From: JAVVEG01 sp032251455
GTDB taxonomy: Bacteria > Pseudomonadota > Gammaproteobacteria > Pseudomonadales > Pseudohongiellaceae
NCBI GenBank assembly: GCA_032251455.1
Contig: JAVVEG010000009.1
Coordinates: forward strand, 1-64,000
Length of the DNA stretch: 64,000 nt
Reading direction: 5' to 3'
The translations under genes were made by a program, and so were the position numbers. Shown here piece after piece: positions 27,001-34,970 of this stretch. The notes under the pieces are model-generated. The model made no database searches, had not been told where the DNA came from, and worked only from the letters and a program-made list of their open reading frames with translations. Numbering within the stretch: the first letter of the stretch is position 1; each line of letters begins with the position of its first letter.

Positions 27001-27786
27001 GATGAGGTGGTTGGACCTGCAGCTAATGATCTTTATCGTGATGCTTTGGCCATGCTCGACAAGTTGATAACTGAAGGTCGACTGCGTGCTGAAGCTGTCA
27101 TTGGCTTCTGGCCTGCGCACAGACAAGGAGCTAATGACGTAGTGTTGTATACAGATGAAACCCGTCAGGAGCAACTGGACCAATTCTATTTTCTGCGCCA
27201 GCAAAGCCGCAAAGAGTCAGGAATCCCAAATTTGAGCCTGGCTGATTATATTGCACCAAAAGACAGTGGTATCAAGGATTATATTGGCGGGTTTGCTCTC
27301 ACCGCCGGGCTTGGCGCAGATGAAATTGCCAAGGAATATCAAAGTCAGAATGACGACTACAATGCCTTGATGGTCAAAGCACTGGCAGACCGTCTGGCAG
27401 AGGCCTTTGCGGAACGCATGCATGAGCGGGTGCGCCGGGAGTTTTGGGCTTATGCACAAGATGAACAGCTGGATACCCATGCCTTGATCAAGGAAAAATA
27501 CCAAGGAATAAGACCTGCACCAGGCTATCCGGCCTGTCCGGATCATTCTGAAAAGTCCACTTTGTTCCGCCACCTGGAAGTTGAAAAAACCCTTGCCATC
27601 CAGTTGACCGAGAGTTACGCCATGAGCCCGGCGGCAAGTGTCAGTGGCTTTTATTTTTCACACCCACAGGCTAGATATTTTTCCGTTGGCAAGATCGATA
27701 CCGATCAACTGGAGGCCATCGCGGCACGCAAAAATATTGATCTGGCTCTTGCAGAACAGCAGTTGCGACCCAATCTTATCTATTGA
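24094..27786 (+). CDS. metH: cobalamin-dependent methionine synthase
   Basis: MetH transfers a methyl group from methyltetrahydrofolate to homocysteine via cobalamin. The protein (about 1230 residues from the ATG at 24094) has the four modules in order. The homocysteine module has zinc ligands in LNIVGGCCGTRPEHI. The folate module follows (VNVGERTNITGSKKF). The B12 module has the axial histidine in GDVHDIGKNIVGVVL and the SGLITPSLDEM segment. The AdoMet reactivation domain has RPAPGYPACPDHSEK and SVSGFYFSHPQARYF. An ATG 51 bases earlier is in frame, but E. coli alignment and a GGGAA upstream favour 24094. I see no cobalamin or SAH riboswitch in the 130 bases upstream. Confidence 0.98.
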   Translation: MTEVKTQDILRKALAERILILDGAMGTMIQARKLQEADFRGQRFQDHPSDLSGNNDLLTLTQPDVIRDIHLAYLEAGADIIETNTFNSTAISQADYRLQELAYELNYEGARLARACCDQYTKQTPAKPRFAAGIIGPTSRTASISPDVNDPAYRNVDFDALVADYLIASEGLIKGGVDILLIETVFDTLNAKAAIFAARQCMENLQIEVPIMISGTITDASGRTLSGQTVEAFWNSVAHARPISIGFNCALGAEQLRPHIEEISRIADTFVSAHPNAGLPNEFGEYDQGASEMADIVGEFAARGFLNIVGGCCGTRPEHIRAIAKAVAQHAPRAIPVQTPACRLSGLEAFNITADSLFVNVGERTNITGSKKFARLIRDEDYTTALDVALQQVEAGAQVIDINMDEGMLDSRAAMEKFLRLIASEPDISRVPIMLDSSKWEVIETGLKSIQGKGIVNSISLKEGEAEFIERAKLCLNYGAAVIVMAFDETGQADTFARKCEICKRSYELLVSQLGFPPQDIIFDPNIFAIATGIEEHDNYAVDFIQACEYIRRELPYALISGGVSNVSFSFRGNDAVREAIHSVFLYHAIKAGLSMGIVNAGQLTVYDQIPVELKSRVEDVVLNRRKDATERLMEIAQRYTGDGSIENHEDLSWREASVQERISHALVKGITRYIEEDTETARQQYQRPIEVIEGPLMDGMNIVGDLFGNGKMFLPQVVKSARVMKQAVAWLLPYIEAEKSGTESKPKGKILMATVKGDVHDIGKNIVGVVLGCNNYDVVDLGVMVSSEKILQTAIAEKVDIIGLSGLITPSLDEMVHVASEMQRQGFTIPLLIGGATTSKAHTAVKIEQQYQNNATIYVPDASRSVTVVSNLLSEAGCEEYKAAIRAEYATIRKRNANRDQRKNIISFRDANANAWQGDWAHYTPPVPTFLGTRTFSNYPLQELVPYIDWTPFFITWSLSGKFPAILKDEVVGPAANDLYRDALAMLDKLITEGRLRAEAVIGFWPAHRQGANDVVLYTDETRQEQLDQFYFLRQQSRKESGIPNLSLADYIAPKDSGIKDYIGGFALTAGLGADEIAKEYQSQNDDYNALMVKALADRLAEAFAERMHERVRREFWAYAQDEQLDTHALIKEKYQGIRPAPGYPACPDHSEKSTLFRHLEVEKTLAIQLTESYAMSPAASVSGFYFSHPQARYFSVGKIDTDQLEAIAARKNIDLALAEQQLRPNLIY

Positions 27787-27808
27787 TGCACTCTAACAGG
27801 ATAAGCCA

Positions 27809-28030
27809 ATGAAAGAGCACCGGGACAAAACAGCAACACCAGCAAAGAAACTACCCTTCTGGCGGATGGTACTCAGTGTCATCCAGGCAAGCTTTGGAGT
27901 ACAGAGTGAGGCCAACAAGGAGCGGGATTTTGAACAAGGATCAATCGCTGGATTTATCCTGGCTGCAATTCTGTTCACGACCCTGTTTGTTTTGTCTCTG
28001 CTCGCAATTGTAAGTCTGGTGCTTGACTGA
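27809..28030 (+). CDS. DUF2970 small membrane protein
   Basis: A 73-residue protein with the DUF2970 pattern: a basic N-terminus, the segment MVLSVIQASFGVQSEANKERDFEQGS, and one long C-terminal transmembrane helix (FILAAILFTTLFVLSLLAIVSLVL). The function is unknown. It starts 23 bases after metH on the same strand. Its stop codon directly abuts the stop of a convergent small gene, with no bases between. Confidence 0.85.
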   Translation: MKEHRDKTATPAKKLPFWRMVLSVIQASFGVQSEANKERDFEQGSIAGFILAAILFTTLFVLSLLAIVSLVLD

Positions 28031-28171
28031 TCAGCGGCTGACGTAATACACGGCCATGGCCACAATGACCAGGACAAATCCCAGCATGGCCAGAGTGTCT
28101 GCCTTGCTGTTGGCATCAGCCTCTGCTTCATCATAGGCATATTCTTGCTGTCGATTATCGTGTTGACTCAT
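28031..28171 (-). CDS. 46-residue single-pass membrane protein
   Basis: A short gene on the minus strand encoding 46 residues. The N-terminal half is acidic and polar (starting MSQHDNRQQEYAYDEAEADA). One transmembrane helix follows (TLAMLGFVLVIVAMAVYYV), ending in SR. The ATG at 28171 has AGAGAG about six bases upstream. The clean change from charged to hydrophobic and the tight fit against the DUF2970 stop argue for a real gene. I know no family for it. Confidence 0.6.
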   Translation of the reverse strand: MSQHDNRQQEYAYDEAEADANSKADTLAMLGFVLVIVAMAVYYVSR

Positions 28172-28487
28172 GAGTGACTCTCTTCTGTAAAGGATCTTCT
28201 GTAAGGAACTTCTATAGTGAACTTATGTTATAAACTTATGCATGAATATTCAGGATGTTAAAACTGGCTCTTATAGCCTGTTTGCATATGTAAGTAACCG
28301 TTCTTGTATAAAGGGATCAGGCATATTGCCCACTTTTTTCAGAACGTGCATTTTATACACCGGGAAACCAGAATCAAGTCCTTTGTAGCAGTTGGCAATG
28401 CCTGGCAGGTTTGTTTACAATGGCGACCCCCTGATACAGATACTGGCCTCGTCGGCCCAGGGCAACTGAACAGTGCCCACTTCAATT
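28172..28487. other. intergenic region upstream of the sulfite reductase gene
   Basis: This 316-base stretch separates the 46-residue protein gene from the sulfite reductase gene; the two diverge. It should contain promoters for both. Its left part is AT-rich and repeats CTTCTGTAA twice (28183-28206). I see no convincing CysB site, riboswitch or hairpin with a T-run. Confidence 0.4.
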
Positions 28488-30143
28488 ATGTACAGATACG
28501 ACAACTACGACCACCAAATGCTGGCTGATCGCGTCAAGCAGTTCCGCAATCAAACTCAGCGGTTTCTGGCAGGAAAATTGTCAGCTGATGAATTCCTGCC
28601 CTTGCGCTTGCAAAATGGGCTTTATATACAACGTCTGGCACCCATGCTGCGCATTGCCATCCCTTACGGCATGCTGGCTTCCTATCAGCTGCGCAAGCTG
28701 GCTTATATAGCTGATTATTATGACAAGGGTTATGGTCATTTCACCACGCGCCAGAACATCCAGTTCAACTGGCCAGAGCTGGAGGATATTCCTGATATCC
28801 TTGAACATCTGGCTGAAGTGCAAATGCATGCCATTCAGACCAGTGGCAACTGCATACGCAACACGACCACTGACCAGTTTGCCGGTGCAGCCGCCAATGA
28901 AATTGCTGACAGCCGCCCCTGGTGTGAGTTGATCCGCCAATGGTCCAGCTTTCATCCTGAGTTTGCCTATCTGCCCAGAAAATTCAAGATTGCTGTCTGT
29001 GGCACCCAGAACGATCAAGCAGCAACTCAGGTGCATGATATTGGCCTTTTCCTCCGTCATGACCCGAACGGTGAGCTCGGCTTCAAAGTGCTGGTTGGCG
29101 GCGGACTTGGCCGTACCCCTGTTATTGGCAAAGCAATCCGCGAATTTCTGCCCTATCGTCATTTACTGACTTATCTCGATGCAATCCTGCGCGTCTATAA
29201 CCGTGAAGGTAGACGTGACAACAAGTACAAGGCCAGGATCAAGATACTGGTAAAGGAAACCGGTGTCGATGAGTTCAGGGACAAGGTGGAAAAAGAATGG
29301 CTGGCCATCAAGGATGGCCCAATGACATTAACCGAGGAAGAAATAAATCGTTGCAAAGGGTATTTCCAGCCTCCTGCCTACAAAAACCTGCCAATTGAAA
29401 GTGAACAGCTTAATCGTGCCCTGGCCAACGATGTGCTGTTTGCAAACTGGCATGCAAACAATGTCTCTGAGCACAGAGAGAGCGGTTATGCCATTATTAC
29501 CATCAGCTTGAAAAAAACAGGTGTTGCACCGGGTGATGTCGACAGTACCCAGATGCGTTTCCTGGCCGATCTTGCTGATACCTACAGTTTTGGTGAGACC
29601 AGAATCAGTCACGAACAGAATATTATTCTGGCCGATGTAGAAAAAGATTCTCTTTATTCCCTGTGGCAATCTTTAGGTCGCCAAGCACTCGATACAGATA
29701 ATCGGGGCTTGCTCAGCGATATCATCTGCTGTCCCGGAGGTGATTTCTGTGCCCTGGCCAATGCCAAATCAATTCCTGTTGCAGAGTCGATTCAGCGACG
29801 TTTCAAGGCAGAGGAACTCAATGAGATTGGCCAGATAAGCGTCAATATTTCGGGTTGCATGAACGCCTGCGGACACCATCATGTTGGCAATATCGGCATA
29901 TTGGGGGTGGACAAGAAGGGCGAAGAATTCTACCAGATCACCCTGGGTGGTTCTGCCAATAATTATACGGCACTGGGCACCGTTATCGGCCCTGCCTTTT
30001 CCCAGGAAGAGGTGCCTGAAGTAATAGCCAGGATCATAACTGTTTACAAGGAATTACGGCAGGACAATGAAGCATTCATTGACACCTGGCAGCGCGTTGG
30101 TCTGGCGCCATTCAAGGAACGGGTATATGCCAAAGCTGATTAA
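28488..30143 (+). CDS. cysI: nitrite/sulfite reductase hemoprotein (CysI type)
   Basis: This siroheme and 4Fe-4S enzyme reduces sulfite to sulfide for cysteine synthesis. The 551 residues, starting MYRYDNYDHQM at 28488, match the form seen in Pseudomonas-like genomes. Visible features: FTTRQNIQFNW and TSGNCIRNTTTDQFAG near the substrate site, and the cluster cysteines in CCPGGDFC and GCMNACGHHHVG. Five more codons are open upstream but lack support. The DUF934 partner gene overlaps its 3' end by 17 bases. No CysJ-like flavoprotein is adjacent, so electrons may come from ferredoxin or another reductase. Confidence 0.93.
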   Translation: MYRYDNYDHQMLADRVKQFRNQTQRFLAGKLSADEFLPLRLQNGLYIQRLAPMLRIAIPYGMLASYQLRKLAYIADYYDKGYGHFTTRQNIQFNWPELEDIPDILEHLAEVQMHAIQTSGNCIRNTTTDQFAGAAANEIADSRPWCELIRQWSSFHPEFAYLPRKFKIAVCGTQNDQAATQVHDIGLFLRHDPNGELGFKVLVGGGLGRTPVIGKAIREFLPYRHLLTYLDAILRVYNREGRRDNKYKARIKILVKETGVDEFRDKVEKEWLAIKDGPMTLTEEEINRCKGYFQPPAYKNLPIESEQLNRALANDVLFANWHANNVSEHRESGYAIITISLKKTGVAPGDVDSTQMRFLADLADTYSFGETRISHEQNIILADVEKDSLYSLWQSLGRQALDTDNRGLLSDIICCPGGDFCALANAKSIPVAESIQRRFKAEELNEIGQISVNISGCMNACGHHHVGNIGILGVDKKGEEFYQITLGGSANNYTALGTVIGPAFSQEEVPEVIARIITVYKELRQDNEAFIDTWQRVGLAPFKERVYAKAD

Positions 30144-30630
30144 AAATCTAGCCCTGCAGGAGCATGACGACTGGATTTTGATGAACGAATGTCTTTGCGG
30201 ACAGCTGGCAGAATATACTGACAAGCACCTTATTGTGCCACTGGACTGCTGGCTACAGTGCCAGGATGAACTATTGGCCAGAAAAGGTAAAACCGGTGTC
30301 TGGCTGGATAGTCACCAGCTGCCTGAAGAATTGGGAAAAAAAGGTATCAACCTGCCTTTGATAGCGCTTAATTTTCCCACATTCAAGGATGGTCGGGCTT
30401 TTTCCAGCGCACGGGAACTGCGTCAAAACCTTGGTTTCAAGGGAGAACTTCGTGCCATTGGGGATGTCCTGCGCGACCAATTGTTTTACATGGCACGTTG
30501 TGGATTTGATGCATTTGCATTGCGGGAAGACCAGGATATTGCCGAAGCATTGACCGGGTTTGCAGACTTCAGGGAAGTCTACCAAGCCAGTCCGGATCAA
30601 CCATTACCCTTGTTCCGCAGACGCTCTTGA
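30127..30630 (+). CDS. DUF934 protein, partner of sulfite reductase
   Basis: A 167-residue protein of the DUF934 family, almost always encoded right after this type of sulfite reductase gene. The start at 30127 (MPKLIKNLALQEHDDW) overlaps the end of the cysI-like gene by 17 bases and has AAGGAACGGG upstream. Conserved-looking parts are GVWLDSHQLPEELG, IALNFPTFKDGRAFSSARELRQN and LRDQLFYMARCGFDAFALRE. It has no cysteine pair typical of a redox carrier. A role in assembling or feeding the reductase is inferred from context. Confidence 0.88.
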   Translation: MPKLIKNLALQEHDDWILMNECLCGQLAEYTDKHLIVPLDCWLQCQDELLARKGKTGVWLDSHQLPEELGKKGINLPLIALNFPTFKDGRAFSSARELRQNLGFKGELRAIGDVLRDQLFYMARCGFDAFALREDQDIAEALTGFADFREVYQASPDQPLPLFRRRS

Positions 30631-30636
30631 AAACAC

Positions 30637-31650
30637 TCACCGTCCCAGGTCAAGAACAATCCGCCCTGTACCCTGCCCTCGATACAACAATTGCAAATTC
30701 TCGATCAAGGCCTCAAAACCAATTTCCCTGCCCAGTTGCTGTAGAGAATCAAGCCGCCAGTCGCTGGCCAGTTTTTGCCACATATCGGCTTTTACCGATA
30801 AGGGTAGATTGACCGAATCCACGCCCAGCAGGTTGACACCACGCAAAATAAAAGGAAATACAGTGCCTGGCAATTGGGCTGAGGCTACCAGCCCACAGCA
30901 GGCAACACTGCCGCCGTATTGCAGGGTTTTCAGGATATTGACCAGAACCTCGCCACCGGCAACATCCACGGCGCCAGCCCATTGCTCCCTTGACAGAGGT
31001 TTGGGGCTTCTTTCAGTCAGAGAATCACGAGCAATGACATCGCTTGCTCCGAGCTTTTTCAGCGCGGTCTCCTGTTCGGGTTTACCGGTACAGGCCGTCA
31101 CGCGGAAACCCAGCTTCGCCAGCAAGGCCACAGCATAACTGCCAACACCACCACTGGCTCCAGTTACCAACACAGGGCCAGCGTCCTTGTGCAAACCATT
31201 ACACAGCAGCTTTTCCACACACAAGGCAGCGGTTAAACCGGCGGTCCCGGTGATCATCGCATCACGCAGGGAAAGTGTTGACGGGCATGCCAGCACCCAG
31301 TCTGCCGGAACTCTAATATATTGGCCAAAACCTCCTGAGGTATTCATCCCCAGGTCATAGCCGGTAACAATGACCTGATCACCTGCCTTGAATTCAGCCG
31401 TGTCACAGGCAATGACAACACCGGCAGCATCGATGCCAGGAGTATGTGGAAAATTCCTGCTTACGCCTTTATTGCCATGCGCCGACAACGCATCCTTATA
31501 GTTCAGGGAGGAATAATTGACCCGAATCAATACCTCACCTGGGGGTAATTCATCGATGGAACGCTGCACAACAGCAAGATGATATTCAGTCTGCCCACCT
31601 GCCATCTCTTCTGTTACCAACAGGGCCTTGAAGCCACTTCTGTCTTGCAT
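30637..31650 (-). CDS. acuI: AcuI/YhdH-family NADPH-dependent oxidoreductase
   Basis: A medium-chain (zinc-free) dehydrogenase/reductase of the YhdH/AcuI family, known for acryloyl-CoA reduction with NADPH. Key parts: VNYSSLNYKDALS, NFPHTPGIDAAGVV, the nucleotide-binding VTGASGGVGSYAVALL, and VACCGLVASAQLPGTVFPFILRGVNLLGVDSV. I take the ATG at 31650 (337 residues) because AGGAG lies at the right distance; the frame also opens at 31686, where an ATG overlaps the sohB stop, so coupling to that start is the alternative. Substrate assignment is by family only. Confidence 0.87.
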   Translation of the reverse strand: MQDRSGFKALLVTEEMAGGQTEYHLAVVQRSIDELPPGEVLIRVNYSSLNYKDALSAHGNKGVSRNFPHTPGIDAAGVVIACDTAEFKAGDQVIVTGYDLGMNTSGGFGQYIRVPADWVLACPSTLSLRDAMITGTAGLTAALCVEKLLCNGLHKDAGPVLVTGASGGVGSYAVALLAKLGFRVTACTGKPEQETALKKLGASDVIARDSLTERSPKPLSREQWAGAVDVAGGEVLVNILKTLQYGGSVACCGLVASAQLPGTVFPFILRGVNLLGVDSVNLPLSVKADMWQKLASDWRLDSLQQLGREIGFEALIENLQLLYRGQGTGRIVLDLGR

Positions 31651-31682
31651 TTCCTCTCCTGCCTTGGTATCTGTCACTTGTT

Positions 31683-32765
31683 TCAAGAGTAAAAACGGGT
31701 ATTGCGCAAGCTGGTTCCTATTGATTTCAGCGCACGCCCCAAAGAAGTTTCCACTGCGAAGCCCAAGCGGTCTGTGAGGCTCTTTCTGTACTCATAACGC
31801 ACCTCGTAGACATCGGCTTCAGCGCAGGCCTGCAGGATACAGTCATCGCTGGTGCTGATTGTATCGATCATATTGCGACTCAGTGCCTGCAAACCCACCC
31901 AGGTTTCACCGGTAGATATTGCATCTATATCCAGATTGGGACGATGTTCCTGCACCCATTGCTTGAACAGCCGATGCATCTCTTCAACCTCTTCCTTGAC
32001 CTTATCTCTGCCTTTTTGGGTAATTTCTCCAAAACTGGTCAATGTAGTCTTGTACTCGCCCGCAGTGATGGTTTCATAATCGACATCATTTTTCTTCAGA
32101 ACCCGGTGAAAATTGGGTAACTGCACCAAAACTCCGATTGAACCCAATATGGCAAAGGGTGCAGCTATCAGGCGATCCGCGAGACAGGCCATCATATAGC
32201 CTCCACTGGCAGCAACCTTGTCGACACAAATGGTCAAGCTGATGTTGTTGTCCTTTATTCGCTGCAGCTGAGAAGCGGCAAGACCATAGGCATGAACCAT
32301 TCCACCCGGACTTTCCAGACGCAGCAATACCTCATCTGTCGCCTCAGCCAGAGCAAGGACCGCACTGATTTCCTGCCGCAGTGAGTCCACCGCACTGGCA
32401 GCGATGTCCCCATTGAAATTCAGGACATAAACCCTTTTTCTGCGAGCCTCATCCTGCTCATCCTCGTCCGTTGCCTTGAGCTTCTTCCTGGCCAGACGCG
32501 CATCCTGTTTTGCCTGTTGTTTTTGTTGCTTTCTTTCTTTTTTCTGCAGCAGTTTCCAGGCATGTTTATCCAGCACATTCCTTTTCAAGGTGTCACTCAG
32601 GTGATCGAATTCTTCATTCAGATGTGTAACTGAAATTTCACCCTTGTTGCCTTGTCGCCGGTTGCGATTACCCGCTGCCATTAATGCACCAAGAATAGCA
32701 ATGATGGCAAAAACCAGGGTTACCGTCTTGGCCAGAAAAAGTCCATATTCAATCAGATATTCCAA
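31683..32765 (-). CDS. sohB: inner-membrane S49 protease SohB
   Basis: SohB is a signal-peptide-peptidase-like serine protease anchored to the inner membrane. The 360-residue protein has an N-terminal transmembrane helix (residues 8-30), a long charged linker with a lysine- and glutamine-rich segment (KKERKQQKQQAKQDARLARKK), and an S49 peptidase domain. The nucleophile is the serine in VAASGGYMMACLADRL, and AILGSIGVLVQLP follows. The lysine of the catalytic dyad is expected near KTTLTSFGEIT. It lies upstream of the acuI-like gene and overlaps its earliest possible start. Confidence 0.92.
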   Translation of the reverse strand: MEYLIEYGLFLAKTVTLVFAIIAILGALMAAGNRNRRQGNKGEISVTHLNEEFDHLSDTLKRNVLDKHAWKLLQKKERKQQKQQAKQDARLARKKLKATDEDEQDEARRKRVYVLNFNGDIAASAVDSLRQEISAVLALAEATDEVLLRLESPGGMVHAYGLAASQLQRIKDNNISLTICVDKVAASGGYMMACLADRLIAAPFAILGSIGVLVQLPNFHRVLKKNDVDYETITAGEYKTTLTSFGEITQKGRDKVKEEVEEMHRLFKQWVQEHRPNLDIDAISTGETWVGLQALSRNMIDTISTSDDCILQACAEADVYEVRYEYRKSLTDRLGFAVETSLGRALKSIGTSLRNTRFYS

Positions 32766-32786
32766 GTAACAATCTCCTTTACAGGT

Positions 32787-33491
32787 TCACTTCAACCATA
32801 AACAATTGCCATTACTGGCCTTGGTAATCATTTCCAGACATTGCGCATGTGCCTCAAGCTCAGTTGGCGATGCCTTGATCACGCGCAGCTCAAGCTGTTC
32901 CCGGGTCAGTGCTGCCCGTTGTTCTTTCTGTTGCTCTCGGTTGGGCTCCTCCATGCTCAAGCTCAGATCTGTCTGACCACCCGTCATGAGCAGGTAGACA
33001 TCCGCCAGAATTTCAGCATCTAGCAAAGCGCCGTGCAGGTCCCGTTGTGAATTATCCACCCCATAGCGTTTGCAAAGAGCATCCAGGTTATTACGTTGTC
33101 CTGGATGTTTTTTTCGCGCCATGCTCAAGGTATCGATGATACTGGCATAATCAGCAATGTTTTTGTAACCCGCCTGCAGACGTTGCAACTCATTGTCCAA
33201 AAAACCGACATCAAAGGGCGCATTGTGGATTATCAGTTCAGCGCCATTGATGAATTCGATAAACTCTCGAGCAACCTGGGCAAACAATGATTTATCCTGC
33301 AGAAATTCATTGCTCAGGCCATGGATTTCAAAGGCAGCCTCATCAACCTCGCGCTCCGGATTGAGATAGATGTGCAGATGCCTGCCGGTAAGCTTTCGAT
33401 TAACTATCTCCACACAGCCTATCTCCACGATCCGATGCCCCTGCAAGGGATCCAGGCCAGTGGTTTCTGTATCCAGGACTATTTGACGCAT
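32787..33491 (-). CDS. dnaQ: DNA polymerase III epsilon subunit
   Basis: DnaQ is the 3'-5' proofreading exonuclease of the replicative polymerase. The DEDDh motifs are clear: VLDTETTGLDP (Exo I), HNAPFDVGFLDNEL (Exo II) and the DLHGALLDAEILADVYLLM region (Exo III). The C-terminal tail beyond residue 185 should bind the alpha subunit. The 234 residues are close to E. coli (243). It follows rnhA on the same strand with a 21-base gap; in E. coli the same two genes are neighbours but divergent. Confidence 0.97.
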   Translation of the reverse strand: MRQIVLDTETTGLDPLQGHRIVEIGCVEIVNRKLTGRHLHIYLNPEREVDEAAFEIHGLSNEFLQDKSLFAQVAREFIEFINGAELIIHNAPFDVGFLDNELQRLQAGYKNIADYASIIDTLSMARKKHPGQRNNLDALCKRYGVDNSQRDLHGALLDAEILADVYLLMTGGQTDLSLSMEEPNREQQKEQRAALTREQLELRVIKASPTELEAHAQCLEMITKASNGNCLWLK

Positions 33492-33512
33492 TCTTTCCTC
33501 TTTTCCATAGGT

Positions 33513-33965
33513 CTATCCAGTCGGCAATTCATCTATACCCTGGTTGGCAAGCTGATCTGCAATTTCATTTTCACGATGCCCGCTATGCCCTTTAACCCAG
33601 CGCCAATCAATCCTGTGGCGGCTGACGAGAGTATCCAGATACTGCCATAAATCACTGTTCAAAACCGGCTTTTTGCTTGATGTTCGCCAATTGCGCGCTT
33701 TCCAGGCCGGCATCCACTCAGTCACTCCCAAGAGGACATATTTCGAATCGGTAGTCAGTTCCACCTTGGAGTCATCAAACTTCAGAGCCTCCAGCCCTTT
33801 GATGACCGCTGTCAATTCCATCCGGTTATTGGTGGTCATGATCTCGCCGCCATACAGTTTTTTTTCCCTGTCTCCTGAGCGCAAAAGCACCCCCCAGCCC
33901 CCTGGCCCCGGATTGCCCCGGCAAGCTCCATCGGTAAACATCTCAATTGTTTTATCCTTGTTCAT
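33513..33965 (-). CDS. rnhA: ribonuclease HI
   Basis: RNase HI cuts the RNA strand of RNA-DNA hybrids. The 150-residue protein has the four catalytic acidic residues at Asp12 (FTDGACRGNPG), Glu50 (NNRMELTAVI), Asp73 (TTDSKYV) and Asp137 (NEIADQLA), and the WVKGHSGHRENE loop. The ATG overlaps the stop of the upstream methyltransferase gene by four bases, so the two are coupled. Confidence 0.97.
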   Translation of the reverse strand: MNKDKTIEMFTDGACRGNPGPGGWGVLLRSGDREKKLYGGEIMTTNNRMELTAVIKGLEALKFDDSKVELTTDSKYVLLGVTEWMPAWKARNWRTSSKKPVLNSDLWQYLDTLVSRHRIDWRWVKGHSGHRENEIADQLANQGIDELPTG

Positions 33966-34795
33966 TGAACCGGCTTGCCCTTCACTTTGCCATCAGCCAC
34001 TTGATGGTGCCGCAAACCTGCCGGTTCTATGCCTGGACGACCCAGCACGGGGGCAGCCAATCGTGGCCAGCGCCTGACGACAGGGGTTATGGGCACCCGC
34101 TCTTTATAGGCAGTAATCACATAAAAGGCTCCCAGAGGATTGCTCATACGCTGCCCCGTGCGCTCCAGAAAATCAGCATAGCGCAGCAATCGACGGTAGT
34201 TCAAAGGCAACAGATACCCACCATGTGTGATTTGATCAACCCTGAATTCGAGCAGTTCCAGCCAGTCAGATACCCTGGAACCTGGCACAAAACGGGCATT
34301 CCAAGGAGGGGCACGATGCCAGCGTATCAGTTTGGCCCCGCCCCACAAACTGAACGGATTGAAGCCTACAATCAACAATTTTCCTCCCGGAATGATGACA
34401 CGAGTGGCCTCGCGCAGCAGCCGGTGTTTATCCGGCGTAAAATCCAGAGCATGATGTAGCACTACCGTATCGACACTATCGGATTCCAAAGGCAGCGCCT
34501 CGGCCAGCGCAACCGCCTGCTTCTGTCCAGGGATATATTTCGGGGCAAATTTCAATTTATGACCAGCAGGGGATTCGGCAATCAAGTCGATTTCTGCAGA
34601 GCACGAGATCTGCAGGATATGATAACCAAAACTTCGCGCCAGAAGTGGATCAAGCTGGTTTTTTTCTGCGGCATAAAGCGTCTGCCCAAGCTCCGAGCTG
34701 AACCACTTGGTCATGACAGGTACCAACTCTTGCTGGCTGGGCAATTCAGCACGTTGACGTCTGTATTTCCGGTAATTATTCAGAATATTTCTCAA
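33962..34795 (-). CDS. class I SAM-dependent methyltransferase (YafS-like)
   Basis: A 277-residue protein with a methyltransferase fold resembling E. coli YafS, which also lies beside gloB and rnhA. The acceptor-side motif ALPLESDSVDTVVLHHALDFTPDKHRLLREATRVIIPGGKLLIVGFNPFSLWG is typical of the SmtA/UbiE-like group. The usual glycine-rich motif I is poorly conserved (HILQISCSAEIDLIAESP), so SAM binding is plausible but not certain. The substrate is unknown. It is divergent from gloB, with 175 bases between the starts. Confidence 0.8.
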   Translation of the reverse strand: MRNILNNYRKYRRQRAELPSQQELVPVMTKWFSSELGQTLYAAEKNQLDPLLARSFGYHILQISCSAEIDLIAESPAGHKLKFAPKYIPGQKQAVALAEALPLESDSVDTVVLHHALDFTPDKHRLLREATRVIIPGGKLLIVGFNPFSLWGGAKLIRWHRAPPWNARFVPGSRVSDWLELLEFRVDQITHGGYLLPLNYRRLLRYADFLERTGQRMSNPLGAFYVITAYKERVPITPVVRRWPRLAAPVLGRPGIEPAGLRHHQVADGKVKGKPVQ

Positions 34796-34970
34796 TTAAC
34801 CCATTCCTGCTGCAGGTATCCGATGACAGACGGACAATAGCATGGCCTCCGGGTCTGGCGCCAACCATGCAGGGCCCGGAGATAACACTTGAGTTAATCG
34901 TGTCGGGCTTTATCATACCAAGCTGAATTTTTCCTAACAAAGACTTTGCACTGTCTGGCAGGCGATTCCG

